In this document: one piece after another, positions 46,324-55,997 of the stretch
How the letters are laid out: every line of letters starts with the position of its first letter
How positions within the stretch are numbered: position 1 is the stretch's first letter
Assembly: GCF_000421185.1 (NCBI RefSeq)
Contig: NZ_ATWJ01000011.1
Coordinates: 1 to 64,000 of the forward strand
Length of the DNA: 64,000 nucleotides
Reading direction: 5' to 3'
Origin: Ornithinimicrobium pekingense DSM 21552
GTDB lineage: Bacteria > Actinomycetota > Actinomycetes > Actinomycetales > Dermatophilaceae
Notes under the pieces: generated by a model
Told to the model about the DNA's origin: nothing
What the model saw: the letters and a program-made list of their open reading frames with translations, nothing else
Database searches by the model: none
Translations under genes and position numbers: made by a program

Positions 46324-48639
46324 ATGCGCATCGTCCACGAGAGCGACCGTGCCCGGGTCACCGTGCTCAGCCCGCACCTGGTGCGCTACGAGTGGTCGCC
46401 GACCGGCACCTTCACCGACGCCGCGACGCAGGTGGTGGTCGACCGCTCCTTCGGCGACCGTCCGGACGTCGAGTTGACTGCCGAGCCCTGGCGCGACGGC
46501 GTGCACGTCGTCACCGACGGGTTCGAGCTGCACTACGACGGGCACGAGCCCACCCCCTCCGGGCTGTTCCTGCAGGTCCGCGGCGGCGTCACGACCTACC
46601 ACTCCACCTGGAGGTATGGCGTGCCCGCCCGCGCGCACCGCCTCCTGGACGGGACCGCCCGGACCCTCGACAACGTCGACGGCCGCGCGCCGCTCGAGCC
46701 CGGCGTGGTCTCCCGCGACGGGTATGCCGTGCTCGACGACTCGGCCAGCCTGGTCCGCACCGGTCCCGGCGTGACGCAGGTCGCCCCGCGCGAGCCGGGT
46801 GCCGTCGACCTCTACGTCTTCGCCCACGGCCTGGACTTCCGGGCGGCCCTGCGCGACCTCCACGGCCTGACCGGGCCGGTCCCCCTCGTGCCGCGCTACG
46901 TCCTGGGCAACTGGTGGAGCCGCTACCACCCCTACTCCGAGGAGGAGTACCTCGCGCTGCTGGACCGCTTCGCCGCCGACCGCCTGCCGTTCTCGGTGGC
47001 GGTGCTGGACATGGACTGGCACCTGACCGACGTCGACCCGGTGCACGGCTCGGGCTGGACCGGCTACACCTGGGACCCCGCCCTGTTCCCAGACCCGCAG
47101 CGCTTCCTCGACGAGCTGCACTCGCGTGGCCTGCGCGTGACCCTCAACGACCACCCGGCGGACGGGGTGCGGGCGTTCGAGACGGCATACCCGGCGATGG
47201 CGGAGGCCATGGGGATCGACCCGGCGACCGGGGCCGCGGTCGCCTTCGACGCGACCTCCGAGGAGTTCCTGTCGGCGTTCTTCGAGCACGTGGCGCACCC
47301 GTTGGAGCGCGACGGCGTGGACTTCTGGTGGATCGACTGGCAGCAGGGCCGGCACACCGCGGTGCCGGGGCTCGACCCGCTGTGGGTCCTCAACGAACGG
47401 CACTTCGCCGAGCTGGCCTCGACCGGGCGGCGGCCGGTGGTCTTCTCCCGCTACGCCGGGCCCGGGTCGCACCGCACCCCTGTCGGTTTCTCCGGCGACA
47501 CGGTGATCAGCTGGGCCTCGCTGCGCTTCCAGCCGGAATTCACCGCCAGCGCGGCCAACATCGGCTACGGCTGGTGGAGCCACGACATCGGCGGCCACTG
47601 GGACGGGCGCAAGGACGTGGAGCTGGCGGTCCGCTGGGTGCAGCTGGGGGTGTGGTCGCCGGTCAACCGCCTGCACGCGACGGCCAGCCCGTTCCAGGGT
47701 AAGGAGCCGTGGCGCTTCGGGACCGAGGCCGAGCAGCTCATGGGCGACGCGCTGCGGCTGCGGCACCGGCTCGTGCCCTACCTGGCGACCATGAACGAGC
47801 GGTCGGCCGTCGAGGGCATCTCGCTCGTCGAGCCGGTCTACCACCGGCACCCGCAGCGCGACGAGGCCTACGAGCACCGGGCCACGTACTTCTTCGGCGC
47901 CGACCTGCTCTGCGCACCGGTGGTCGAGCCGCGTGACGCCCGGGTGGGGCTGGCCCGCGTCGACCTGTGGCTGCCGCCGGGGACCTGGTACGACCTGCAG
48001 ACCGGGCGCCGCTACCGGGCGGGCGAGCACGGGCGGCAGGTCGCGGCCTACCGCGACCTGGCGCACACCGTCGTGCTGGCGCCCGCGGGGACGGTGCTGC
48101 CGCTGGTGGCCGAGGACGAGGTGGCCAACGGCGTCGAGCTGCCCCGCTCGCTGGAGGTGCGGGTCTTCGACGGCTCCGACGGAGAGCACGTGATGGTTGA
48201 GGACGACGACGGCCCGGTGGGGACGAGGCGGGTCGCTCGCACCCCGCTGCGGCTGGACCGGGCGGCGGGCACGCTGACGATCGGGCCCGCCGAGGGTGAC
48301 GTCGACGTGCTGCCCGGGACGCGGACCTGGACGGTGGTGCCCGTCGGGGTCGCCGTCGAGCCGGTCAGGCTGGCTGACGTGCCGGTCGGCGAGCCGGTGG
48401 TGGTGCAGCTCCACGGCGAGGAGACGGTGCCGCCCGTGCTGGACGACTGCTTCACGGTCCTCGACGCCGCGGAGGTGGAGCACCGCACCAAGGACGAGGT
48501 ATGGCGCGTGCTGTCCCGGGGCGCGGGGCGCGGACCGGGCAGCACGTCAGCCGCGCTGGTCGGCCAGCTGTCGACGATGCGCCTCGACGACGCCCTGCTC
48601 GGCGCGCTGGTGGAGGTGCTCACCGTCGACGAGGCGTGA
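46324..48639 (+). CDS. glycoside hydrolase family 31 alpha-glycosidase
   Basis: Retaining alpha-glycosidase of 771 residues. Galactose-mutarotase-like N-terminal domain, then the catalytic barrel: LGNWWSRYHPYSEEEYLALL, SVAVLDMDWHLTDVDPVHGS, and the nucleophile Asp in DFWWIDWQQG. The acid/base Asp is in VFSRYAGPGSHRTPVGFSGD. WWSHDIGGHW and ATASPFQGKEPWRF belong to the +1 site. There is no signal peptide, so it acts on intracellular oligosaccharides, plausibly products of the sugar importers (inference). Substrate (alpha-glucoside versus xyloside) not decidable here. Start ATG at 46324. Confidence 0.92.
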   Translation: MRIVHESDRARVTVLSPHLVRYEWSPTGTFTDAATQVVVDRSFGDRPDVELTAEPWRDGVHVVTDGFELHYDGHEPTPSGLFLQVRGGVTTYHSTWRYGVPARAHRLLDGTARTLDNVDGRAPLEPGVVSRDGYAVLDDSASLVRTGPGVTQVAPREPGAVDLYVFAHGLDFRAALRDLHGLTGPVPLVPRYVLGNWWSRYHPYSEEEYLALLDRFAADRLPFSVAVLDMDWHLTDVDPVHGSGWTGYTWDPALFPDPQRFLDELHSRGLRVTLNDHPADGVRAFETAYPAMAEAMGIDPATGAAVAFDATSEEFLSAFFEHVAHPLERDGVDFWWIDWQQGRHTAVPGLDPLWVLNERHFAELASTGRRPVVFSRYAGPGSHRTPVGFSGDTVISWASLRFQPEFTASAANIGYGWWSHDIGGHWDGRKDVELAVRWVQLGVWSPVNRLHATASPFQGKEPWRFGTEAEQLMGDALRLRHRLVPYLATMNERSAVEGISLVEPVYHRHPQRDEAYEHRATYFFGADLLCAPVVEPRDARVGLARVDLWLPPGTWYDLQTGRRYRAGEHGRQVAAYRDLAHTVVLAPAGTVLPLVAEDEVANGVELPRSLEVRVFDGSDGEHVMVEDDDGPVGTRRVARTPLRLDRAAGTLTIGPAEGDVDVLPGTRTWTVVPVGVAVEPVRLADVPVGEPVVVQLHGEETVPPVLDDCFTVLDAAEVEHRTKDEVWRVLSRGAGRGPGSTSAALVGQLSTMRLDDALLGALVEVLTVDEA

Positions 48640-48649
48640 GCCACCCACG

Positions 48650-48780
48650 CACCACGACCGACGACGTCGTGCGCACGCCCCCAGCCGCACCGACGACGGC
48701 GTGTGCACGCACCCATCCCCACCGACGACGTCGTACGCACGTCGAGTGGGTCACCGAGGACGTCGTGCGCACCGCGGGCC
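48650..48780. repeat. 32-bp repeat array D (4 units)
   Basis: ACCGACGACG occurs at 48657, 48689 and 48721, with ACCGAGGACG at 48753, exactly 32 bp apart. Same orientation as array A. It lies between the GH31 stop codon and the broken cyclase gene. Confidence 0.9.
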
Positions 48781-48813
48781 CTGCCAGCGTTGACAGCACC
48801 CATCACTGCGGAG

Positions 48814-49559
48814 ATGGACGTGACCGTCCTCGTCGCGTCGTTCGGCATGCTCGTGCCGATGTTCGGGTGCTTCCTCCAGCGGCTCACCGCCGAACGGGCC
48901 CGGTCAGAGGCGCTCATCCTCAACATCCTGCCCGTGACGGTCGCGCGTCGGCTCAAGAGCGGCCCGGCCATGATCGCGGACCGTCACGAGCACAGCAGCA
49001 TCGTCTTCGCCGATCGTGTGGAGTTCACCAGCCATTCGAGGGCAAGGACCCGGCGCGGATCGTCCTGGAGCTCAACACGATCTTCTCGCGGTTCGACGAG
49101 CTGGCTGTCGAGCGGGAGGCCGAGAAGATCAAGACCATCGGTGACGGTTACATGGCGGCCTGCGGGCTTCCCGACGCGGATCCGGACCACCTGGTTCACG
49201 CCTGCGACCTTGCGCTCGACATGGTCGCGGCGATGCCTGCTCTGAACGCCGCGCTGGGCACTCACCTCGAGCTTCGCGTCGGGCTCAACTCGGGAGGCGC
49301 GGTGGCCGGAGTCGTCGGCACCAGCACGTTCTCCTACGACGTCTGGGGCGAGATGGTGAACGTCGCCTCCCGGCTGGAGTCCAACGGCGTGCCCGGGTCC
49401 GTGGTCACCAGTTCTACCGTCGCCGCCGCCCTCCGTGACCGCTACGAGGTCCGCCCGCTCGGTGTGAGGGACCTCAAGGGCGAGGGCAGGACCGAGCTGT
49501 TCACCGTGGTCGGCCGACAGGGCGGTGCGCGCGCCTCCTCTCCCGGTCCGAGCACCTGA
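48814..49559 (+). pseudogene. broken class III adenylate/guanylate cyclase
   Basis: From ATG 48814 one frame gives a short hydrophobic segment (VLVASFGMLVPMFGCF), a linker helix (ALILNILPVTVARRLKSG) and the first metal-site region SSIVFADRVEFTS. One base is missing near 49035, and the next frame continues FEGKDPARIVLELNTIFSRF, EKIKTIGDGYMAACG, RVGLNSGGAVAGVVG, and YDVWGEMVNVASRLES to a stop at 49559. The usual multi-span N-terminal sensor is absent. Also FADRVEF instead of FADVVGF, and GEMVN instead of GDTVN, indicate decay. A Lys in EKIKTIGDGY would specify adenine in the intact ancestor. Confidence 0.85.
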
Positions 49560-49644
49560 CTCCGTGATCGACCCACCCAGCACCACCGTCGGCGACGTGC
49601 GTGTACCGAGGGGCCGTGCCAGGGCGCGCGGGACCTACGGGTCA

Positions 49645-49805
49645 GGGTGCACATGCCGTCCCAGGTCAGGCGTGGAGCGCGCACACCGCGTCGTCGGTCA
49701 GGTGTATGGCGTGCAGCCGCCGTCCCCGGTCACGCGTGGAGCGGGCACACGGCGTCCCCGGTCGGGTGTATGGCGTGCACACCGCGTCGTCGGTCGGGGG
49801 TGGAA
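49645..49805. repeat. 32-bp repeat array E (5 units)
   Basis: CGTCCCAGGT, CGTCGTCGGT, CGTCCCCGGT, CGTCCCCGGT and CGTCGTCGGT stand at 49657, 49689, 49721, 49753 and 49785, exactly 32 bp apart. Units alternate between TGTATGGCGT and CGTGGAGCG filler. It fills the gap up to the stop codon of the MBL gene at 49808. Confidence 0.92.
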
Positions 49806-49807
49806 GC

Positions 49808-50434
49808 TCAGTGGCCCCGGTCGACCCACTCCTGCAGGTGCGGCTTCTCGGCACCGATCGTGGTGTCACCGCCGTGGCCGGTGTGCACCACGGTGTCCTC
49901 CGGCAGCGTCAGCAGCCGCTCGCCGATCGAGCGGATGATCGTCGGGAAGTCGCTGAACGAGCGCCCCGTCGCACCCGGCCCGCCCTCGAAGAGCGTGTCG
50001 CCGCTGAAGACCACACCCAGCTCCGGCACGTGCAGGCAGCAGGCACCTGGGCTGTGGCCGGGCGTGTGCAGCACCCGGAGCGTGACCCCGGCGACCGTGA
50101 GCTCCATACCGTCCGCGAGCTCGGCGTCCGGCGCCTCGTGGTGCACCCGGTCCCACAGCATGCGGTCCTCGGGGTGCAGGTAGGTCGTGGCGCCGGTGCG
50201 GCGGGCGACCTCCGGGGCGGCGTCGATGTGGTCGTCGTGGCCGTGGGTCAGGACGAGCGCCCTGACGGTCCGCCCGCCCACGACCCCGAGGATCGTCTCG
50301 GCGTCGTGCGGGGCGTCGATGACGATGCACTCGGTGTCGTCGCCGATCACCCAGACGTTGTTGTCGACCTCCCACGTCCCGCCGTCGAGGCTGAACGTGC
50401 CGGTCGTCACGGCGTGGTCGATGCGGGCGGTCAT
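49808..50434 (-). CDS. MBL-fold metallo-hydrolase
   Basis: Metallo-beta-lactamase-fold hydrolase of 208 residues. Metal ligands are visible: THGHDDHID (H-x-H-x-D-H), [21 protein letters not shown] and the final His in [10 protein letters not shown]. Its ATG overlaps the mycothiol-dependent dehydrogenase stop by 4 bp, so the pair is co-translated. In mycobacteria and other actinobacteria an MBL hydrolase sits beside this dehydrogenase; a role in hydrolysing the mycothiol thioester product (S-formylmycothiol) is a reasonable inference. Confidence 0.92.
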   Translation of the reverse strand: MTARIDHAVTTGTFSLDGGTWEVDNNVWVIGDDTECIVIDAPHDAETILGVVGGRTVRALVLTHGHDDHIDAAPEVARRTGATTYLHPEDRMLWDRVHHEAPDAELADGMELTVAGVTLRVLHTPGHSPGACCLHVPELGVVFSGDTLFEGGPGATGRSFSDFPTIIRSIGERLLTLPEDTVVHTGHGGDTTIGAEKPHLQEWVDRGH

Positions 50435-51585
50435 GCCGGCACCTCCGTCCCGGCACCGGCGCTGCCGGCGGCGGCAGCGCCCTCGTCCAGGACGACGACC
50501 GAGCGCAGCACCTCCCCGGCGTGCATCTTGTCGAACGCCCCCTCGACGTCGCCCAGGCCGATCGTCTCGGTGACGAAGCCGTCGAGGTCGAAGCGACCCT
50601 GCCGGTAGAGGTCGATGAGCATCGGGAAGTCGCGGCTGGGCAGGCAGTCGCCGTACCAGCTGGACTTCAGCGCCCCGCCACGGCCGAAGACATCGAGCAG
50701 GGGCAGCGTGATCTCCATCTCCGGCGTGGGCACGCCGACGAGGACGACGGTGCCGGCCAGGTCGCGGGCGTAGAAGGCCTGCTTGTAGGTCTCCGGCCGG
50801 CCGACCGCGTCGATGACGACGTCGGCGCCGTTGCCACCCGTCAGCTCTTGGATGGCCAGGACCGGGTCGGTGCCGGAGCTGTTGACGGTGTGGGTGGCGC
50901 CGAAGTCCCGGGCGCGCTCCAGCTTCCGGTCGTCGAGGTCGACGGCGATGATCTTCGTCGCCCCGGCGATGGCGGCACCCGCGATCGCCGCGTCGCCGAC
51001 CCCGCCGCAGCCGATGACGGCCACGGAGTCGCCGCGGGTGACGTTGCCGGTGTTGACCGCCGCGCCGAAGCCGGCCATCACACCGCAGCCGAGCAGGCCG
51101 GCCGCCACGGCCGAGGCCTCCCGGTCGACCTTGGTGCACTGACCGGCGTGGACGAGGGTCTTCTCGACGAACGCGCCGATCCCCAGCGCCGGGCTCAGCT
51201 CGGTGCCGGCCATCGGGTCACCCTCGGCGAGCGTCATCTTCTGGGCGGCGTTGTGGGTGTTGAAGCAGTACCACGGCTCGCCCTTGGCGCACGCCCGGCA
51301 GTGCCCGCAGACGGCCCGCCAGTTGAGGATGACGAAGTCCCCCGGGGCCACGTCGGTGACGCCCTCGCCGACGGCCTCCACCGTCCCCGCGGCCTCGTGG
51401 CCGAGCAGGAAGGGGAACTCGTCGTTGATGCCGCCCTCGCGGTAGTGCAGGTCGGTGTGGCACACGCCGCACGCCTCGACCCGCACGACCGCCTCCCCCG
51501 GCCCCGGGTCGGGCACGACGATGTCGACCACCTCGACGTCGGCTCCCTTGCTGCGCGCGATGACGCCCTTGACGACCTGCGACAT
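50431..51585 (-). CDS. S-(hydroxymethyl)mycothiol dehydrogenase
   Basis: Zinc-dependent class III-like alcohol dehydrogenase, 384 residues, oxidising the adduct of formaldehyde and mycothiol (MscR/AdhE2 type). Catalytic zinc: [10 protein letters not shown] and GHEAAG; structural zinc: [15 protein letters not shown], with one Cys spacing typical of the mycothiol branch. NAD site: [15 protein letters not shown]. The C-terminal 20 residues (Ala/Gly-rich) are a likely disordered extension. ATG at 51585 with GAGGAGGGTCAC upstream. Consistent with the MshA gene later in the window. Confidence 0.93.
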   Translation of the reverse strand: MSQVVKGVIARSKGADVEVVDIVVPDPGPGEAVVRVEACGVCHTDLHYREGGINDEFPFLLGHEAAGTVEAVGEGVTDVAPGDFVILNWRAVCGHCRACAKGEPWYCFNTHNAAQKMTLAEGDPMAGTELSPALGIGAFVEKTLVHAGQCTKVDREASAVAAGLLGCGVMAGFGAAVNTGNVTRGDSVAVIGCGGVGDAAIAGAAIAGATKIIAVDLDDRKLERARDFGATHTVNSSGTDPVLAIQELTGGNGADVVIDAVGRPETYKQAFYARDLAGTVVLVGVPTPEMEITLPLLDVFGRGGALKSSWYGDCLPSRDFPMLIDLYRQGRFDLDGFVTETIGLGDVEGAFDKMHAGEVLRSVVVLDEGAAAAGSAGAGTEVPA

Positions 51586-51716
51586 ACGTGACCCTCCTCG
51601 GTCCTGGGGTTGGGCTGCTGGCCCCACCGTATGCCGTGCGCCCCGCCGGTGCGCAGGGGGCCGCGACGGGTGGGGCGGGCGGCCGGCAAGGAGGTGACGG
51701 GCCGGGGCGCGGACGC

Positions 51717-51736
51717 AACCTACGCGAGCGTAGGTT
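51717..51736. promoter_or_regulatory. 20-bp palindromic operator before the acyl-CoA ligase
   Basis: AACCTACGC-GA-GCGTAGGTT: 9-bp arms are perfectly inverted around a 2-bp centre. It ends 6 bp before the GTG of the ligase. Size and symmetry fit a TetR-family fatty-acid regulator site; the regulator gene is not in the window. Confidence 0.75.
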
Positions 51737-51742
51737 AGGGGC

Positions 51743-53446
51743 GTGCCACCGGAGAACGACCTGCCCGTGCCGACGCCCCTGACGGTCACGCCGGCCCCGA
51801 CGACCACCGCCCTGCTGACCGAGGCCGCCCGCCGCTGGCCGGAGCGGGTAGCGATCGACTTCCTCGGCGCGACCACGACGTATGCCGAGCTCGCCGACCA
51901 GGTGCGCGCGGCCGCCTCCGTCCTGCACGGGCTCGGGGTGCGGCGCGGTGACCGGGTGGCGCTGGTCCTGCCGAACTGCCCGCAGCACGTCGTCGCCTTC
52001 TACGCCGTGCAGTCGCTCGGGGCCACCGCCGCCGAGCACAACCCGCTGGCCGCCCCCGAGGAGGTGCGCGACCAGCTGCGGCTGCACGGCGCCCGGGTCG
52101 TCGTCGCCTGGGAGCACGCCGTCGCCACCGTGGCGCCGGAGGGCCGCACGGAGGGCCGCACCGTGCTGGCCGTCGACCTCACGGCGGCGATGCCGCTGCG
52201 CAGCCGCCTCCTGCTCCGGCTGCCGGTCAGGGCGGCCCGCGCCCAGCGCGCCCGGCTGCGTGCCCCGGTGCCGTCGGGCGTCGGCTCCTGGGACCGGAGC
52301 GTGGCGCAGGCCCGCGGGCCGCATGCGACCGTCGCCGCGCCCGGGCCCGAGCCGCACGACGTCGCCGTGCTGCTGCCCACCGGCGGCACGACCGGCAGCC
52401 CCAAGCTGGTGCCGCTGACCCACGCCAACCTTCTGGCCAACGTGGCGCAGGGCCGGCAGTGGGTCCCCGGCCTGCGCGAGGGCGAGGAGACCTTCGGGGC
52501 GGTGCTGCCGTTCTTCCACGCCTTCGGTATGACGCTCTGCCTCACCTTCGCGGTGTCGATGGGGGCGACCCAGGTGGTGCTGCCCAGCTTCGACGTCGAC
52601 CTGGTGCTGGCCGCGCTGCGGCGCCGCCCGCTGACGTTCCTGGCCGGCGTCCCGCCGATGTTCGACCGGCTCGAGGCCGCGGCCGGCGCGAAGGACCCGC
52701 GTCTGCTGCGCTCGTTGCGCTACGCGATCTCCGGGGCGATGGCCCTCGACCCGGCGGTCGCCTCGCGCTGGGAGGCCGCCACCGGCGGGCTCATCATCGA
52801 GGGCTACGGGATGACGGAGGCCTCCCCGGTGCTGCTGGGCAACCCCTTCGGCCCCGACCGTCGCCCCGGCACGCTCGGCCTGCCCTTCCCGGACACCCAG
52901 GTGCGCATCGTCGACCCCGAGGCGGTCGAGGACGACCCCGACGCCCCGGACGTGCCGGACGGTGAGACCGGAGAGCTGCTCGCGCGGGGGCCCCAGGTCT
53001 TCGCCGGCTACCTCGACGCGCCGGAGGAGACGGCCGCGGTGCTGCTGCCCGGCGGCTGGCTGCGCACCGGCGACCTCGTGCGCCGCGACCCCGAGGACGG
53101 GTTCGTCACCCTGGCTGACCGGCGCAAGGAGCTCATCGTCTCCGGCGGCTTCAACGTCTACCCCACGCAGGTCGAGGAGGCCGTCCGCGGCATGCCCGGG
53201 GTGGTGGACGTGGCGGTGGTGGGGGTGCCGGACGCCTCGCTCGGCGAGCACGTCGTCGCCGCCCTCGTGCTGGAGCCGGGTGTCACGGTCGACCTCGCCT
53301 CGTTGCGCGAGTGGCTGCAGGGCCGGGTGTCCCGCTACGCCCTCCCGCGGGCGGTGCACGTGCTCGAGGAGCTGCCACGCAGCCAGCTGGGCAAGGTGCT
53401 GCGCCGCCGGGTGCGCGACCTGCTCCCCGGACGGCAGTCCGACTAG
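51743..53446 (+). CDS. long-chain fatty-acid-CoA ligase (AMP-binding)
   Basis: Acyl-adenylate-forming enzyme of 567 residues. P-loop [18 protein letters not shown], adenine pocket [12 protein letters not shown], hinge and ribose contact [18 protein letters not shown] with [16 protein letters not shown], and the catalytic Lys in [10 protein letters not shown] near the C terminus. It activates fatty acids for degradation or lipid synthesis. An Ala/Arg-rich insertion around residue 150 is unremarkable. The start GTG at 51743 lies directly after a 20-bp palindromic operator, suggesting tight control and a very short leader. Convergent with ispF, 8 bp apart. Confidence 0.93.
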   Translation: MPPENDLPVPTPLTVTPAPTTTALLTEAARRWPERVAIDFLGATTTYAELADQVRAAASVLHGLGVRRGDRVALVLPNCPQHVVAFYAVQSLGATAAEHNPLAAPEEVRDQLRLHGARVVVAWEHAVATVAPEGRTEGRTVLAVDLTAAMPLRSRLLLRLPVRAARAQRARLRAPVPSGVGSWDRSVAQARGPHATVAAPGPEPHDVAVLLPTGGTTGSPKLVPLTHANLLANVAQGRQWVPGLREGEETFGAVLPFFHAFGMTLCLTFAVSMGATQVVLPSFDVDLVLAALRRRPLTFLAGVPPMFDRLEAAAGAKDPRLLRSLRYAISGAMALDPAVASRWEAATGGLIIEGYGMTEASPVLLGNPFGPDRRPGTLGLPFPDTQVRIVDPEAVEDDPDAPDVPDGETGELLARGPQVFAGYLDAPEETAAVLLPGGWLRTGDLVRRDPEDGFVTLADRRKELIVSGGFNVYPTQVEEAVRGMPGVVDVAVVGVPDASLGEHVVAALVLEPGVTVDLASLREWLQGRVSRYALPRAVHVLEELPRSQLGKVLRRRVRDLLPGRQSD

Positions 53447-53453
53447 GCCCCTG

Positions 53454-53951
53454 TCAGCCGAGGTCGGCCGGCACGACCAGGGCGGTCGCCAGCCCGACGA
53501 GCCCCTCCCGCCGACCGACGAGCCCGAGCCCGTCCGTGGTGGCGGCGCTGACCGAGACGGGGGCACCCCCGAGCGCCTGGGACATCGCGGCCTCCATCTC
53601 GGGGCGACGCGGTCCGAGGCGGGGGCGCGCGGCGACCACCTGCACCGCGACGTTGCCGATCGTCCAGCCCTCGTCCTCCAGCAGGCCGCGGACGTGTGCA
53701 AGCATGTGCGCGCCGGAGGCGCCGGCCATCTCGGGCCGGTCGGTGCCGAAGACCGAGCCGAGGTCGCCCAGGCCGGCCGCGGACAGGAGGGCGTTGCAGG
53801 CGGCGTGGGCCGCGACGTCCCCGTCGCTGTGACCCTCGATCCCGCGCTCGCCAGGCCACTCGAGGCAGCCGAGCCACAGCGGGCGGTCGGCCTCCTCGGA
53901 GGCCCAGGCGTGGACGTCGACGCCGATGCCGGTGCGCGGCCAGGTCGTCAT
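53454..53951 (-). CDS. ispF: 2-C-methyl-D-erythritol 2,4-cyclodiphosphate synthase
   Basis: MEP-pathway enzyme of 165 residues, normal length. Metal-binding signature GIGVDVHAW (D-x-H) and the family motif [20 protein letters not shown]; later [20 protein letters not shown]. It converts CDP-ME 2-phosphate to MEcPP in isoprenoid synthesis. ATG at 53951 overlaps the IspD-fusion stop by 4 bp (ATGA). Confidence 0.95.
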   Translation of the reverse strand: MTTWPRTGIGVDVHAWASEEADRPLWLGCLEWPGERGIEGHSDGDVAAHAACNALLSAAGLGDLGSVFGTDRPEMAGASGAHMLAHVRGLLEDEGWTIGNVAVQVVAARPRLGPRRPEMEAAMSQALGGAPVSVSAATTDGLGLVGRREGLVGLATALVVPADLG

Positions 53952-55273
53952 GGCCGGTCCTCCTCGGTGGTGGCCTCCTCGCGGAGGCGGGCGACGACGG
54001 CCAGGACGCGGTCGGCCGCGTCCTCGACGTCGAGGTCGGCGGTGTCCAGACGCAGGTGCGCCTCGGGCCACGGCGCGAGCCCCCGGGTGGCGGTCTGCTC
54101 CCAGTCCGGCAGCCGGTGACCGGGGATGTCGGCCGTGCGGCCCTCGACCCGGCGACGGTGCTCCTGCGGGTCCGAGCACTCGACCAGCACCCTGACGACG
54201 GCCGCGCGCCCCGCGGCGGCGGCGCTCTCCCACCCGGCCCGGGCCTCGTCCACGCCGTTGACCATGTCGGCCACCACGGACAGCCCGACGTCGAGCTGGT
54301 CGGCGGCGACGGCATATGCCGCGCCGTAGCCCTGCGCGCCCAGGTCCCCCGCCGGCAGCCCGCCGCGCAGCAGGCCCTGCTCGACGGTGTCGACGCGCAG
54401 GTGCGCCGCCCCGAGCCGGGGGCACACCGCCCGGGCGAGCGAGGTCTTGCCGACCCCGGGCAGCCCGCTCAGCACGACGAGGACGGGCGCAGCCGGAGCC
54501 ACCACCGCACGGGCCTGCTCCACCCACGCCGCGGCGATCGCCAGGTCGGACGCGGTGGTGATCTTCATCGCCCTCGGCGAGCCCGGGACCACGGTGACGG
54601 GGACCCCGAGCGCCTCGACCAGGCCGCAGTCGTCGGTCGCCGCGCTCGTGCCCGCCCCGGTGTGCGCCCGCTCCAACGTGCTGCGGTCGAAGCCTTGCGG
54701 CGTCTGCACCGCCCGCAGGACGGAGCGGTCGAGCGTGGCGACCACGCGCTCCATGCCCTCCGTGCCGGCCTGGGGCGAGACCTGCTTGACGGTGTCGGTC
54801 ACCGGCACCGCCGGGGTGACGGCCGGGTGGCCTGCACGCAGCGCGTCGACGACCCGGTCGAACACCTCGACCGGCGCCAGCGCGCGAGCGGCGTCGTGCA
54901 CGAGGACGGTGCCCACCTCTGACGGCAGGGCGCGCAGACCCAGGGCGACGGAGTCCGAGCGCTCGGCACCTCCGGGGACGACCTGCACCTGGACGTGGCC
55001 GGCGGCGTCGACCACCTCGACCAGGGCGTCGCGGACCTCGGCGAACGGCTCGGGGTCTGCCGGCGCGACCACGACGACGTGGGTGAGCGCCGAGCAGCGC
55101 AGGGCGCCGCGCAGGGCGTGGACGACCACCGGCTCCTGGTGCGGGGCGCGGCCGAGGGGCACGAGGCCCTTGGGTCGGCCGGCACCCAGGCGGGTGCCCT
55201 GCCCGGCGGCCACGAGGACGAGCCCGAGGCCGGCCCCGGCAGCGGTGCCGGGCCGACCTGGTGCCGTGCTCAG
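53948..55273 (-). CDS. ispD: IspD cytidylyltransferase fused to a P-loop kinase domain
   Basis: From the CTG at 55273 the protein has 441 residues; IspD alone needs about 230. The N-terminal domain has IspD motifs: [46 protein letters not shown]. It is fused in frame to an AAA_33-like kinase domain with Walker [10 protein letters not shown] (about 270-278), a DTVEQGLL switch region, NGVDEAR and [18 protein letters not shown]. Canonical starts would begin at GTG 55213 inside the first beta strand (LVAAGQG), deleting it; CTG at 55273 restores [10 protein letters not shown] and overlaps the carD stop by 4 bp. Substrate of the kinase domain unknown. Confidence 0.88.
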   Translation of the reverse strand: MSTAPGRPGTAAGAGLGLVLVAAGQGTRLGAGRPKGLVPLGRAPHQEPVVVHALRGALRCSALTHVVVVAPADPEPFAEVRDALVEVVDAAGHVQVQVVPGGAERSDSVALGLRALPSEVGTVLVHDAARALAPVEVFDRVVDALRAGHPAVTPAVPVTDTVKQVSPQAGTEGMERVVATLDRSVLRAVQTPQGFDRSTLERAHTGAGTSAATDDCGLVEALGVPVTVVPGSPRAMKITTASDLAIAAAWVEQARAVVAPAAPVLVVLSGLPGVGKTSLARAVCPRLGAAHLRVDTVEQGLLRGGLPAGDLGAQGYGAAYAVAADQLDVGLSVVADMVNGVDEARAGWESAAAAGRAAVVRVLVECSDPQEHRRRVEGRTADIPGHRLPDWEQTATRGLAPWPEAHLRLDTADLDVEDAADRVLAVVARLREEATTEEDRP

Positions 55274-55752
55274 GAGGCGAGGACCTCGTCGAGAGTGGCC
55301 TCGGCGGTGTCCTCGTTGGTCTTCTCGGCGAGCGCCAGCTCGCTGACGAGGATCTGGCGGGCCTTGCTCAGCAGGCGCTTCTCACCGGTGGACAGCCCGC
55401 GGTCCTTGTCGCGCCGCCACAGGTCACGCACGACCTCGGCCACCTTGATGACGTCGCCGGAGGCGAGCTTCTCGAGGTTGGCCTTGTAGCGCCGGGACCA
55501 GTTGGTCGGCTCCTCGGTGTGCTCGGCGCGGAGCACGGCGAAGACCTTGTCCAGGCCCTCCTTGCCGACGACGTCGCGCACGCCGACGAGGTCGCAGTTC
55601 TCGGCGGGCACCTCGATGGTCAGGTCGCCCTGGGCTACCTTGAGCTTCAGGTAGAGCTTCTCCTCGCCCTTGATGGTGCGTGTCTTCATCTCTTCGATGA
55701 GAGCGGCTCCGTGGTGCGGGTACACGACCGTCTCGCCGACCTTGAACGTCAT
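55270..55752 (-). CDS. carD: CarD-family RNA polymerase-binding regulator
   Basis: Transcription regulator of 160 residues that stabilises open complexes at rRNA and other promoters by binding RNA polymerase beta and DNA. The Tudor-like RNAP domain reads [20 protein letters not shown]. The helical DNA-binding domain includes [19 protein letters not shown], with the Trp that wedges into the promoter, and [23 protein letters not shown] at 55752 after AAAGGGGC; TATTCT near 55783 is a good -10. It heads the carD-ispD-ispF unit. Confidence 0.96.
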   Translation of the reverse strand: MTFKVGETVVYPHHGAALIEEMKTRTIKGEEKLYLKLKVAQGDLTIEVPAENCDLVGVRDVVGKEGLDKVFAVLRAEHTEEPTNWSRRYKANLEKLASGDVIKVAEVVRDLWRRDKDRGLSTGEKRLLSKARQILVSELALAEKTNEDTAEATLDEVLAS

Positions 55753-55997
55753 TGTGAGTAAGCCCCTTTCGCGGACTCCCAGAATACCACGCGGGTCCAC
55801 CGCCCCGGAATGGCACGCGTGACATTTGTGCTGGTCAGGGACTTGCATATCGCTGTCGGATGTGCATCGGGAGGCCCGGCGCCACGACCCCTGCGCGCCT
55901 GACGCGCAGGTCAACCCGGGTCCTACGCATCGTCGGACGGCGCCGCGCCCGACTCCGCGTGGCCGCCGAGTCGACCCGCCCCGCTAGGCTGTGCCCC

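Noticed and set aside
49645-49805. CRISPR array
   Set aside because: The regular 32-bp spacing covers the whole repeating unit without unique spacers, the copies are imperfect throughout, and no cas genes are present.
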